A stretch of 64,000 nt of DNA from Trueperaceae bacterium (GTDB lineage Bacteria; Deinococcota; Deinococci; Deinococcales; Trueperaceae). Location: positions 113,689-177,688 of the forward strand of contig JAMLIB010000007.1 of the NCBI GenBank assembly GCA_023954415.1, written 5' to 3'. Position numbers and translations under genes: made by a program. This document shows positions 43,919-52,760 of the stretch, one piece after another (the first letter of the stretch is position 1; every line of letters starts with the position of its first letter). The notes beneath the pieces are model-generated. The model was not told where the DNA came from, ran no database searches, and saw only the letters and a program-made list of their open reading frames with translations.

Positions 43919-46390
43919 ATGGAAACCATCCGTTCTTCACACGACCGGCGCGACGATGGGAACAAGGCGCGGCTGCTGCAGCTGACCCAGAGCCGGGTCC
44001 TCGAGATGATCGCTCGCGGCGCCGACCGGAGCGCCGTCCTGACGGAGATAATGCTCTTCCTCGAGCAGCAGCTCGAAGGGGTGCGCACCTCGGTCCTCCT
44101 CACGGACCGCTCCGGTGAGCGCCTCTATCACGGCGCTGCCCCGAGCCTGCCCGACAGCTACAACGAGCACATCAACGGCCTCCTCGTGGGGCCGAGCGTC
44201 GGGTCGTGCGGCACTGCGGCCTACTACGGCGAGGAGGTCGTTGTCACCGACATAGCCACGGATGAACGGTGGGTGGGGAACAGCGAGCTGCCGCTGGCGC
44301 ACGGCCTGCGGGCATGCTGGTCGACGCCGCTGCTCAGCCCCGAGGGGCAGGTCGTCGGCACGTTCGCTGTCTACTACCTGGAGCCGCGCGCGCCGACGGA
44401 GGAGGAGCGCGCGTTCGTGCGGGTGGCGGCCCACCTGGCGGAGGTCGCGGTCACCAACCATCGCCGGTTGGAGGACCTCCAGGAGCGCGAGCGCAGCATC
44501 GGGCGCATGGCGGAGTTCCGCCGCGGCATCATCCACATGATGGAGCAGGGCATCCTCACCGCTTACGGCCCCGACCTCTACCAGCACATGCTCGACCAGG
44601 CGGTGGGCTCCATCCCCGGCGCGCAGGCCGGGTCGCTCCTCCTCAGGAGCGAGGACGGGCACTACTCCCTGGCCGCCACGAACGGTCACGACCTCCGCGA
44701 CCTGAGCGGCATCCGCTTCTCGCCAAGGGGCGTCGGCTTCGGCGTGTCCGTCGACGACGCGCACCCGCAGATCGTCGTCAACCCCGAGATGGACCCCGAG
44801 CTGAGCCCTCGCGAGCGGGAGCTCCTCGTACGTCACGGGCGCGCGTCCGAGATCCGGTCCGTGCTCGTGGTGCCCGTGCTCATGAGCGAGAAGGGGGCGA
44901 CGGCCTTCCTGACGCTCGACAACTTCACCGCCACGGACGAGTTCACCAGCGAGTCGGTGGAGGCGGCGCGCGTGTACGCCGGCTACGCCGCGCAGCTCAT
45001 CAAGCGCGCCTCGCTCGAGCAGCGCCTCGAGCGGCTGGCGTTCACGGACTCGCTCACGGGGTTGCCCAACCGGGAGCGGTTCCGCGAGCTCCTCGCCCAG
45101 GCGGTGACCACGGCGGAGGCGCGAGGGAGCGAGGTGGCCGCGCTCTTCCTCGACCTGGACAACCTCAAGCTCGTCAACGACTCGCTCGGTCATTGGGCGG
45201 GCGACCGGGTGCTGGTGGCCGTGGCGGAGCGCCTGACCGGCTGCCTGGCGCCCGGTCAGGCGTTGGCGCGGCTCGGGGGCGACGAGTTCATGCTGCTCGT
45301 CGTCGGCCATGACGTGCGCGCCGAGGCGGACGAGCTCGCGCGGCGCGTCTCCGCGGCCTTGAGCGAGCTGTTCCGCGTGGGCGACCACCTCGTGAACGTC
45401 ACGGCGAGCGTCGGCATCAGCCTCTTCCCCCAGGACAGCGACGGTCCGGAGAACCTGCTGCGCCGCGCGGACATAGCCATGTACCACGTCAAGCAGGGCG
45501 GCAAGGCGCACTACGGCTACTTCGAGCCGGACATGGAGATGGCGTCGGCGAGCCGCATGCAGCTCGAGGAGGCGCTGCGGCGCGCGCTCGCGGGCGACGA
45601 GATCCTGCTCCACTACCAGCCCCGCATCGACATCCGGACGGGCCGCATCGTCTGCCTGGAGGCGCTCGTGCGCTGGCGGGACGGCGAGCGCGGCCTCGTG
45701 CCGCCCGGCGACTTCATCCCGCTGGCGGAGCGGACGAACCTCATCCACCCGCTCGGCCGTCGCGTTCTGGAGCTCGCCACGCGCCAGCTCCGCGCCTGGC
45801 GCGACGCCGGGCTGACCGACCTGCGCGTGGCCGTGAACCTGAGCGCGAGCCAGGTGGCCCGCCCCGAGCTGGTCGACGAGGTGGGAGCGGCCCTCGCCGC
45901 CGCCGGCCTGCCGCCCTCGGCCCTCGAGATCGAGGTGGTGGAGCGCGCGGCCATGACCGACGTGGTCGGCAGCGCCAGGAAACTCTCCGCGCTCAAGCGG
46001 ATGGGCGTGCGGGTCGCGCTGGACGACTTCGGTGTCGAGTACTCGAGCCTCGCCTACCTGCGCAGCTTCCCGATCGACGCACTGAAGGTAGATGGGGCGT
46101 TCGTGCGGGGGCTGAGGGACGTCACGGAGGTGCCGGCGACCGCGCACGCCGACGTTCACCCAGACGCCGACGGGGCCATCGTTCGCGCCATCGTCACGCT
46201 CGGCAACAGCATGGGCCTCAGGGTCGTGGCCGAAGGCATCGAGACGCTCGCGCAGTGGCGCGCCGTGCGCGCCCTCGGTTGCGAGGAGGCGCAAGGCTTC
46301 CTCATCTGCCGCCCCGCCCCGGCCGAGGCGCTCGGCGACCTGCTTGAGCGCGGCCGCGTGGCCGGCTGGGACGAGCTCGCCGCTACCTGA
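43919..46390 (+). CDS. GAF-GGDEF-EAL cyclic-di-GMP signalling protein
   Basis: 823 residues from ATG 43919 (an upstream ATG at 43847 would add 24 unlikely residues). Two GAF-type sensor domains (about 15-180 and 210-380), then GGDEF (about 390-550) and EAL (about 555-815). The diguanylate-cyclase motif is intact (RLGGDEF, about 452) but the RxxD inhibitory site is absent. EAL motifs are present: EALVRWRD (about 581), AVNLSASQV, EIEVVERAAMTD, LDDFGVEYSSL, LKVDGAFV, VAEGIETLAQ. In DDFGVEYSSL a Glu replaces the usual Gly of DDFGxGYS. No membrane helix, so cytosolic. Which activity dominates is open. Confidence 0.9.
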   Translation: METIRSSHDRRDDGNKARLLQLTQSRVLEMIARGADRSAVLTEIMLFLEQQLEGVRTSVLLTDRSGERLYHGAAPSLPDSYNEHINGLLVGPSVGSCGTAAYYGEEVVVTDIATDERWVGNSELPLAHGLRACWSTPLLSPEGQVVGTFAVYYLEPRAPTEEERAFVRVAAHLAEVAVTNHRRLEDLQERERSIGRMAEFRRGIIHMMEQGILTAYGPDLYQHMLDQAVGSIPGAQAGSLLLRSEDGHYSLAATNGHDLRDLSGIRFSPRGVGFGVSVDDAHPQIVVNPEMDPELSPRERELLVRHGRASEIRSVLVVPVLMSEKGATAFLTLDNFTATDEFTSESVEAARVYAGYAAQLIKRASLEQRLERLAFTDSLTGLPNRERFRELLAQAVTTAEARGSEVAALFLDLDNLKLVNDSLGHWAGDRVLVAVAERLTGCLAPGQALARLGGDEFMLLVVGHDVRAEADELARRVSAALSELFRVGDHLVNVTASVGISLFPQDSDGPENLLRRADIAMYHVKQGGKAHYGYFEPDMEMASASRMQLEEALRRALAGDEILLHYQPRIDIRTGRIVCLEALVRWRDGERGLVPPGDFIPLAERTNLIHPLGRRVLELATRQLRAWRDAGLTDLRVAVNLSASQVARPELVDEVGAALAAAGLPPSALEIEVVERAAMTDVVGSARKLSALKRMGVRVALDDFGVEYSSLAYLRSFPIDALKVDGAFVRGLRDVTEVPATAHADVHPDADGAIVRAIVTLGNSMGLRVVAEGIETLAQWRAVRALGCEEAQGFLICRPAPAEALGDLLERGRVAGWDELAAT

Positions 46391-46493
46391 AAGGCGCGCC
46401 GGCGGGCGGCGGGGCCTTGCGGGGCTTATCTTTAGGACCGCGGCGCGGCGCACTCCGGTAGCGCCCACGGCGATCATCATGAGGGAACTACCC

Positions 46494-48134
46494 ATGGACC
46501 AGCTGTTCGTGACCATCCGCCCGACCGCGGAGGTGACCATCAAGTCGCGCACGACACGCGCTACGTTCCTCCGCAAGCTGCGGCTGGCGGTGAAGGACGC
46601 CCTGCAGCGCTCCGGTCTCGAGGCGCGCGCCTTCGTGCGCGGCAACCGCGTCATGGTCCAGGTGGCGCTCGGCACCGCACCCGGCACCGTTGGCGACGAG
46701 GCCGGCCTCGGCGACCGGGCGACCGCGGGTGCCGCCGGCGCCGCGGGTGCCGTCGACGCGACCGCCCTGGCGACCCGCGCCCTCGAGCGCGTGTTCGGCA
46801 TCGGCACCTTCTCGTTCGTCGAGGCGGTGGCCGCGCCGGACCTCGCCGCCATCGTGGCCCTCGGCACCGAGCTCTACGCCGAGCGCGTGCGTGGCAGGAC
46901 CTACGCCGTGCGCTGCAAGCGGGTCGGGAGGCACGCGTTCGGGTCGATGGACGTCGAGCGCAAGTTGGGCGCCGCCCTCAACCCCGGCGCCAAGGTCGAC
47001 CTCGCGCACCCGGAAGTGACCGTCGAGATCGAGGTCGACGAGCGCCAGGCGCTCTTCTTCAGCCGCCGCCACCATGGCCCGGGCGGCCTGCCGCTCGGCA
47101 CGGGCGGCCACGCCCTCGCGCTCCTGTCCGGCGGCTACGACTCGATCGTCGCCGCCTGGTCCCTGATGCGCCGCGGCGTCGAGGTGGACTTCGTGCACTT
47201 CCGCCTCGGCGACCTCGAGTCGGAGCGCCTGGCGCTGCGGGTGGCGAAGCGCCTGTCGGACACGTGGGGCTCCGGCTCGCGGCCCGAGGCGCACGTGGTC
47301 GACCTGCGGCCGGCCATGCGCGAGATGCGTGGCCACCTGGACACGAACCTGTGGCAGGTCGGCCTCAAGCGCCTCATGGTGAAGGCCGCCGACGGCGTGG
47401 CGGACGCCCTCGAGGCCCACGCGTCCGCCGGCGCCGGACCCGGCGAGGAGGGGCCGCGCCAGCGGGGTAGGCGCACGTCGCGCCGCCGCGTCGACGCCCT
47501 GGTGACAGGCGAGGCCATCGGGCAGGTGTCGTCGCAGACGCTCTCCAACCTGCGCACCATCGACGCGGCCGCGGCGCGGCCCGTCCTGCGCCCGCTCATC
47601 GCCTACGACAAGCTGGAGATCATCGCGCTGGCCGAGCGCATCGGCACGGCGGAGCTCTCCGCCAAGGCCGTGGAGGAGTGCAACATCACGCCCGTGCGGC
47701 CGGCCACCTCGAGCCGGGCGGAGAGGCTCGAGCGGCAGGAGGGGGGCATGGACGAGTCGGCGCTCGCCGCCGAGCTCGCCCGCGTCAAGCGGGGCGACAG
47801 CCGCATCCCGCTACGCGCCATGCGCGAGGGCGAAGGGGTCCTCGTGGTCGCCGCGACCGATGACGGCCTGCGCGTCTCGGCCCTCCCCGAGGGGGCGGTC
47901 CTCATCGACTGCCGCGACGAGGCCATGCGCACCTGGGTGCCGGACTGGCCGGAGGTCGTCGCCGTGCCGAGCGACCTGTCGGGCGGGAGCCTCGAGCCGG
48001 GGCGCGTCTACGTCGCGTTCTGTCCGATGGGCCAGCGGAGCGCATACGTGGCGGAGCGCTTGCGCGAGGGCGGCGTCAAGGCGCACACGTTCAAGGGCGG
48101 CGAGGGCGCGTTGCGCGCCTACCTCGAGGGGTGA
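46494..48134 (+). CDS. thiI: tRNA 4-thiouridine synthetase with rhodanese domain
   Basis: 546 residues. NFLD and THUMP domains (1-165; VTIKSRTTRATFLRKL at the N-terminus), PP-loop ATP site LLSGGYDSIVAAW (about 210), the conserved Cys of VEECNITPVRP (about 400) and a C-terminal rhodanese domain whose active Cys is in AFCPMGQRSAYVAE (about 508). It adenylates U8 of tRNA and transfers persulfide sulfur. Two inserts are low complexity: GAAGAAGAVDATALAT near 80 and a basic GPRQRGRRTSRRR near 330. ATG 46494 has GAGGGA 7 bases upstream. Confidence 0.93.
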   Translation: MDQLFVTIRPTAEVTIKSRTTRATFLRKLRLAVKDALQRSGLEARAFVRGNRVMVQVALGTAPGTVGDEAGLGDRATAGAAGAAGAVDATALATRALERVFGIGTFSFVEAVAAPDLAAIVALGTELYAERVRGRTYAVRCKRVGRHAFGSMDVERKLGAALNPGAKVDLAHPEVTVEIEVDERQALFFSRRHHGPGGLPLGTGGHALALLSGGYDSIVAAWSLMRRGVEVDFVHFRLGDLESERLALRVAKRLSDTWGSGSRPEAHVVDLRPAMREMRGHLDTNLWQVGLKRLMVKAADGVADALEAHASAGAGPGEEGPRQRGRRTSRRRVDALVTGEAIGQVSSQTLSNLRTIDAAAARPVLRPLIAYDKLEIIALAERIGTAELSAKAVEECNITPVRPATSSRAERLERQEGGMDESALAAELARVKRGDSRIPLRAMREGEGVLVVAATDDGLRVSALPEGAVLIDCRDEAMRTWVPDWPEVVAVPSDLSGGSLEPGRVYVAFCPMGQRSAYVAERLREGGVKAHTFKGGEGALRAYLEG

Positions 48135-48171
48135 CGGGGTCCTGTCGAGCCTCGCCGCTCGATCTCGCGCT

Positions 48172-49098
48172 TCAACCAGAGAGCCCGGCCTGCTCCCGCG
48201 CCAGCGCGGCCGCGGCCTCGACAGGCTCGCGCGTGCTCACCGAGAAGCGCGTGCCCGACGGTAGCGCCTCCTCCATGGCCGAGGTGAGCGGCGCGCCGCA
48301 GCGCGCTACGCCCCCGGCCAGCACCACCGGCAGCGCGACACCGAGGCGACCGCTCACGACGCGCGCCAACCGCGCCAGCTCGGCGCCGGCCGCCGCCAGT
48401 ACGGCGCGCGCGTCGTCGTCGCCCCGTGCCGCCGCCAGCGCGACCACCCTGGTCAGGGCGGCCACGCGCGCGCGGCCGCCTGCGTAGACGGCGCGGCGGA
48501 TCGCGTCCCAGTCGCTACCGCCGAGCGCGGCGTACAGCCCGCCGGCCAGCGTCCCGCCGGCGGGGGCCCCCTGCTCGTCGGCGCGGCGCAGCACGCGTTT
48601 GAGGGCCTCGCGGCCGATCCAGAAGCCGCCCCCGGCGTCGTCTATCAGGTAGCCGTGCCCGCCCGCCCGGGTGCCGACGCCGCCGGCGCTCAGATGGAAC
48701 GCGATGCTCCCCGTTCCCGCGTACACGAGCACCCCCGACCCCGGGGCGAAGGCGCTGAGGTAGGCGACGTGGATGTCGGGCATGACGCGCACCGCCGGCT
48801 CCGGCAACGCCAACGCTTGCGCCGCCGTCATGGCCAGCGTCAGCGCGTCGGGCGAGCCGGGCTCGAGCCCGGTGACGCCCGCGACCACGCGCACCGGGCG
48901 CGCGGTCGAGCCGACCTCGGCAAGGAGTGCCGCCAGTCGCTCCAGCGCGGCTTCCCGCTCGTCCGTGCGCAGCTGGATGGCCGAGATCGGCCCGCCGCTG
49001 CCGCGCGCCAGCTCGTCGCCCGACTCGCCCACGAGGAGCCAACGGGTGCTCGAGCCGCCGGCGTCGAGCCCAAGGTAGGCGCCCGGGGCATCAGCCAC
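48172..49098 (-). CDS. BadF/BcrA-family N-acetylglucosamine kinase
   Basis: 308 residues. ASKHA sugar-kinase fold: LGLDAGGSSTRWLL (phosphate 1, 8-21), MPDIHVAYLSAF with the catalytic Asp (about 107), VYAGTGSIAFHL (phosphate 2, about 125) and VLAGGVARCGAPL (adenosine, about 262). Members phosphorylate GlcNAc or MurNAc. Together with NagZ (which releases GlcNAc), AnmK and MurQ in this window it would complete wall-sugar recycling. It overlaps the LysR gene upstream by 8 bases. Confidence 0.86.
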   Translation of the reverse strand: MADAPGAYLGLDAGGSSTRWLLVGESGDELARGSGGPISAIQLRTDEREAALERLAALLAEVGSTARPVRVVAGVTGLEPGSPDALTLAMTAAQALALPEPAVRVMPDIHVAYLSAFAPGSGVLVYAGTGSIAFHLSAGGVGTRAGGHGYLIDDAGGGFWIGREALKRVLRRADEQGAPAGGTLAGGLYAALGGSDWDAIRRAVYAGGRARVAALTRVVALAAARGDDDARAVLAAAGAELARLARVVSGRLGVALPVVLAGGVARCGAPLTSAMEEALPSGTRFSVSTREPVEAAAALAREQAGLSG

Positions 49099-50053
49099 GC
49101 ATGGCCTCCGCCGCCAGGTCCGTCAGGCTCTCGGCGTGGTCTTCGCCCAGCGAGTCGGAGGCGACGAGCCAGACGCTCACGACGTCGTCGCCCTCCGCCC
49201 CGAAGGGGAGCGGCGCGAGGGCGAGCCAGCCCGCCGCCGCCTCAGCCGCGAGCTCGGAGCGCAGCGCGACGCCGACGCCCGCCCCGGCCAACACCGCGGC
49301 GCGCATGGCGCCAGGGCTGGGGACGGGGGTCTGCGCCGCGGCGGCGAGGCCGGCGCGGCGCAACAGCGCCCGGGCGCGTTCCCCGACGACGCTCGGCGCG
49401 GCCGGCAGGAGCCACTTGACGAGCCCGAGCGCCGCCGTGCCGCTGCGGGTGTCTCGGGGGCCGGCCTCGCGCGACGACTCGTGCGCGAGGCCCGCGGGCT
49501 CGGTGCCCGAGCGTGCGGGACCAGTGCGCAGCGCGCCCTCGCCGGGCAGCGCCGCGAGCACGAGCCGCTCCTCGCCGGCGCGCAGCACGCGCAGGCCCGG
49601 CTCGCCCCCGGCCGGCGCGCTCAACGTGACGGCGGCCGGCAGCTCGCCGCGGCGCACGGCGTTCACCAGGGCATCCGAGTGGGCCTCCACTAGTTCAACC
49701 TCTATGCGCGAGGTCGCTGCCGCGCCCGCGAGGCGCGCGACGAGGTGCGGGCTGACGCCGCAGCGGACCTTGCCGAGGGCGCCGCCGGCCGGGTCCATCA
49801 AGGTCCCGGCTTCGAGCAACGCTGCCTTCAGCGCGCGCGCCGGTCCGAGCAGGGCGGCCCCGGCGGACGTCAGGCGTGTGCCCGTCGCCGCCCGGTGCGT
49901 AAGCGGCGCCTCGGAGAGCTTCTGGAGAGCTGCCAGTCTGCGGCTGACGGACGATTGGCCCACGCCAAGGCGCTCCGCCGCTGCGCTCTCGTTGCCCGCC
50001 TCGGCCACGGCGAGGAGGGTGAGGAGCTGATCGGCGTCCGGCGAGCCTGGCAT
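49091..50053 (-). CDS. LysR-family transcriptional regulator
   Basis: 320 residues. N-terminal helix-turn-helix (5-62: LLAVAEAGNESAAAERLGVGQSSVSRRLAALQ) and a periplasmic-binding-like effector domain (90-310). The effector domain is Ala/Arg-rich and contains the low-complexity stretch ALRTGPARSGTEPAGLAHES. ATG 50053 fits the family; the open frame upstream is not coding-like. It overlaps the kinase gene, so it may control it, and the palindrome TATGC-N7-GCATA just upstream suggests autoregulation. Confidence 0.87.
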   Translation of the reverse strand: MPGSPDADQLLTLLAVAEAGNESAAAERLGVGQSSVSRRLAALQKLSEAPLTHRAATGTRLTSAGAALLGPARALKAALLEAGTLMDPAGGALGKVRCGVSPHLVARLAGAAATSRIEVELVEAHSDALVNAVRRGELPAAVTLSAPAGGEPGLRVLRAGEERLVLAALPGEGALRTGPARSGTEPAGLAHESSREAGPRDTRSGTAALGLVKWLLPAAPSVVGERARALLRRAGLAAAAQTPVPSPGAMRAAVLAGAGVGVALRSELAAEAAAGWLALAPLPFGAEGDDVVSVWLVASDSLGEDHAESLTDLAAEAMRG

Positions 50054-50061
50054 GGCACCAT

Positions 50062-50078
50062 TATGCACTCGGCGCATA
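50062..50078. promoter_or_regulatory. LysR-type box upstream of the LysR gene
   Basis: TATGC (50062-50066) and GCATA (50074-50078) with a 7-base spacer, 9 bases before the regulator start and between it and the divergent metallo-hydrolase gene. Position and symmetry fit an LTTR autoregulatory site. Confidence 0.5.
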
Positions 50079-50250
50079 CTCTCGGGGGAGTGGGCGCCGC
50101 GCCCACGGCGCGTTGCGCTCATGATGCGCCGGGCGCTCGCGTTGCGCTCCCGGGCCGCACGGTGCGCCGCCCACACCGCGCCGCGCCGGCAGGCATTAAC
50201 CTGGGTTCCACGGCCGTTCGGACATGCGGCGCGGCTCGAGAGGGGCGGAA

Positions 50251-51705
50251 GTGTACTTCCAACAGTTCTACGATCACGACCTCGCCCAGGGCAGCTACCT
50301 GATCGGCTGCCAGGCCAGCGGCGAGGCGGTCGTCGTAGACCCGCGGCGCGACGTCCGGGTCTACCTCGAGGCGGCCGCGGCCGAGGGCCTGCGCATCGTC
50401 GCCGTCACCGACACCCACATCCACGCCGATTACGTGTCGGGTGCCCGGGAGCTGGCCGCGGCCGCCGGGGCGGAGCTCTACCTCTCCGACGAGGGCGGCC
50501 CCGACTGGCGTTACGCCTTCGACCACCGCGGGCTCACGCACGGGAGCGTCATCAGGGTGGGCAACGTGACGCTCGAGGCCCTCCACACGCCCGGCCACAC
50601 GCCGGAACACCTCGCGCTCCTCGTGACCGACGGCGCGCGCTCCGCGCTGCCCTCCCACCTCCTCAGCGGCGACTTCGTGTTCGTCGGGGACGTCGGTCGC
50701 CCCGACCTGCTCGACGCCGTGGCGGGCGGCGCCGGCACGCGCTTCGAGGGTGCGCGGCGCCTCTTCGCCAGCCTCCGCGACCGCTTCCTCACCCTGCCCG
50801 ACCACGTGCAGGTCTGGCCAGGCCACGGCGCCGGGAGCGCGTGCGGCAAGGCGCTCGGGGCGGTGGCCAGCAGCACGGTGGGCTTCGAGCGCCTCACCGC
50901 CTGGTGGGCGCCGTACTTGGCGGCTGGCGACGAGGCCGGCTTCACGACGGCCCTGCTCGAAGGCCAGCCGGACGCCCCCACCTACTTCGGGCGCATGAAG
51001 CGTGTCAACCGCGACGGCCCGCCCGTCCTCGGCGACCGCGGACCGCTGCGCCGCCTCTCTTCAGGCGAGCTGCGGGGCCGCGTGAACCGCGACCTCGTCC
51101 TGGTGGACACGCGCACGGTCGCCGAGCAGCGTTCCGGCTCCGTCGCGGGCGCTCTGGCCGTGCCGGGTGGCGCTTCCTTCGCCACGTACGCCGCGTGGGT
51201 CATCGACCCCGACGTCGAGACGCGCGAGATCGTCCTCCTCGCCACCGGCGCGGAGCATGCGCGGGCGCTGAGCGAGCGGCTGACCCGCGTCGGGATAGAC
51301 GGGGCGAGGGGCTACCTGACCTCCGTGGAAGGCTTGGAGGTTGCGCCCCTGCCGCTCTTGCGACCCGAGGGCGGTGACGCGCTCGCGGGTGCCGACGTGC
51401 TGGACGTGCGCACGGCGAGCGAGCATGCCGCGAAACATCTTCCGGGCGCCAGGCAGATCGCCGCCGGCAACGTGTTGGCGCGGCTCCAGGAGCTGCCGCG
51501 CGGCCGCAGGCTCGTGGTCCACTGCCAAGGCGGCGGGCGGGCGGCGGCGGTGGCCAGCGCCTTGAGGAACAGGGGCTTCGCCAACGTCGTCGAGCTGGAC
51601 GGCAGCCTGGACGTGTGGCTCGAGCGCGTCGGCCACGCTCCGGGTGGGGCGGCTCCGAGTGGCGGCGCTATGGCAGGCGGCGCGGAAGGGGTGAGCGCAA
51701 CGTGA
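50251..51705 (+). CDS. Metallo-beta-lactamase fold protein with two rhodanese domains (persulfide dioxygenase-like)
   Basis: 484 residues. The MBL domain (1-250) has THIHADYVSGA, HTPGHTPEHLALLV, LSGDFVFVGDVGRPDLL and VWPGHGAGSACGK, as in the ETHE1/CstB group that oxidises glutathione or CoA persulfides. Rhodanese 1 (about 275-365) lacks an active Cys (LLATGAE); rhodanese 2 (about 385-475) has it in VVHCQGGGRAAAV. GTG 50251 is chosen because related proteins start with the same YFQQFY segment; GAGAGGGG lies upstream. It is coupled to the next gene by a GTGA overlap. Role: sulfide/persulfide detoxification. Confidence 0.88.
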   Translation: MYFQQFYDHDLAQGSYLIGCQASGEAVVVDPRRDVRVYLEAAAAEGLRIVAVTDTHIHADYVSGARELAAAAGAELYLSDEGGPDWRYAFDHRGLTHGSVIRVGNVTLEALHTPGHTPEHLALLVTDGARSALPSHLLSGDFVFVGDVGRPDLLDAVAGGAGTRFEGARRLFASLRDRFLTLPDHVQVWPGHGAGSACGKALGAVASSTVGFERLTAWWAPYLAAGDEAGFTTALLEGQPDAPTYFGRMKRVNRDGPPVLGDRGPLRRLSSGELRGRVNRDLVLVDTRTVAEQRSGSVAGALAVPGGASFATYAAWVIDPDVETREIVLLATGAEHARALSERLTRVGIDGARGYLTSVEGLEVAPLPLLRPEGGDALAGADVLDVRTASEHAAKHLPGARQIAAGNVLARLQELPRGRRLVVHCQGGGRAAAVASALRNRGFANVVELDGSLDVWLERVGHAPGGAAPSGGAMAGGAEGVSAT

Positions 51706-52616
51706 CCGAACCGAGTGGAAGACCGTCGCCGCGTGGGGGCGGCTGGTGGCCGCTGGCCCTGATCGCGCTCGGGGTCGTGATACTCGCCGGCAACCTGGGG
51801 TTGGGCCTCGGCCCCGTCTGGCGCTTCCTCGGCAACCTGTTGGCGTACTGGCCCGTCGCCCTCATAGCCGTCGGGGCCGACATGCTGACGCGCGGGCGTT
51901 ACCGGCTGCTCGTCGCGTCCTTGGCCGTCGGCGTGGTCGTCGTGCTCGCCGCCTACGGCGGCGGCGGGGGCGGTAGCCAGTCCATCAGCATCAGCGAGCC
52001 CGTTGGCGCGGCGACGAGCGCTCGCGTCGTACTCGATGTGGGTGTCAGCCCGCTGCGCTTGAGCGCGGCACAGGGCGGCGGCGACCTGATCCGAGGCACC
52101 GTGAGCCAAGCGGCCGGCGAGCGCATCGAGCGTTCGACCTCGTTCCGCGACGGCCGTGCCGAGGTGAGCATCAGGGCGCGCCGGCGCGCCTGGTTGCCGT
52201 TCTCATGGGGCGGCGGCAGGGGCGGCGCCTGGGACCTCACCCTGGATCAGGACGTGCCGACCGAGCTGGTCATAGACGGTGGGGTAGGCAACGTGGACCT
52301 GGACCTGGCCGCGGCCAGGCTGACCCGCCTCGACCTCGACTCCGGGGTGGGGAGCTTGACCGTCACCCTGCCGCGGGCAGGCGGCTTCACGGGTGAGATC
52401 GACGGTGGGGTCGGGAGCGTCACCCTCCTCGTGCCCGAGGGCTTGGCGTTGACGCTTGAGGTCGATACCGGCATCGGTTCCGTGCGCGTCGGATCCGGCT
52501 TCGAGCGTAACGGCAACGTCTACGCGAGCCCTGCCGCGGTGGCGGGAGAACTCCCGGCGGCCCGGCTGAGCCTCGACGTCGGGGTCGGCAGCGTGGAAGT
52601 GAGGTCGGTCCGGTGA
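51702..52616 (+). CDS. LiaF-like membrane protein with toast-rack-type beta domain
   Basis: 304 residues. Four short membrane helices (about 15-95: WWPLALIALGVVILAGN, YWPVALIAVGADML, LLVASLAVGVVVVLAAY) form a DUF5668-type N-terminus. The rest is a repetitive beta region with ten or so repeats such as DGGVGNVDLDL, DSGVGSLTVTL, DGGVGSVTLLV and DTGIGSVRVGS, typical of the LiaF/toast-rack fold. Coupled to the persulfide enzyme gene. Envelope-stress sensing is known for LiaF; here function is inferred. Confidence 0.8.
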   Translation: MTEPSGRPSPRGGGWWPLALIALGVVILAGNLGLGLGPVWRFLGNLLAYWPVALIAVGADMLTRGRYRLLVASLAVGVVVVLAAYGGGGGGSQSISISEPVGAATSARVVLDVGVSPLRLSAAQGGGDLIRGTVSQAAGERIERSTSFRDGRAEVSIRARRRAWLPFSWGGGRGGAWDLTLDQDVPTELVIDGGVGNVDLDLAAARLTRLDLDSGVGSLTVTLPRAGGFTGEIDGGVGSVTLLVPEGLALTLEVDTGIGSVRVGSGFERNGNVYASPAAVAGELPAARLSLDVGVGSVEVRSVR

Positions 52617-52738
52617 GCGGGCCGAACGTGGCGGTCGCCGTCTAACTGGCCCGGGAGCTCGGTCCGGAGAGTACTGTCGTGACGGTAGCCGTCGGTACGG
52701 GCCTCAACTACCTGGTGGGAGACCTGTTCGGGGCGTAG
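52613..52738 (+). pseudogene. Remnant of the C-terminus of a cysteine-synthase-type PLP enzyme
   Basis: In one frame this stretch reads VSGPNVAVAV, a TAA stop (52643-52645), then LARELGPESTVVTVAV, followed by GTGLNYLVGDLFGA and a stop. This matches the C-terminal end of cysteine synthase/cystathionine beta-synthase proteins (SGAN-type loop, ARELGP, TVVTV, DSGxxYL). The rest of the gene is missing; the first codon overlaps the LiaF-like stop. A decayed copy left by a deletion is the simplest reading. Confidence 0.6.
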
Positions 52739-52760
52739 CGACGGAGAGAAGAGGCGGCAT

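Noticed and set aside
43937..46867. A 976-codon frame antisense to the GGDEF-EAL gene
   Set aside because: Arg/Val/His-rich shadow translation opposite a well-supported gene.
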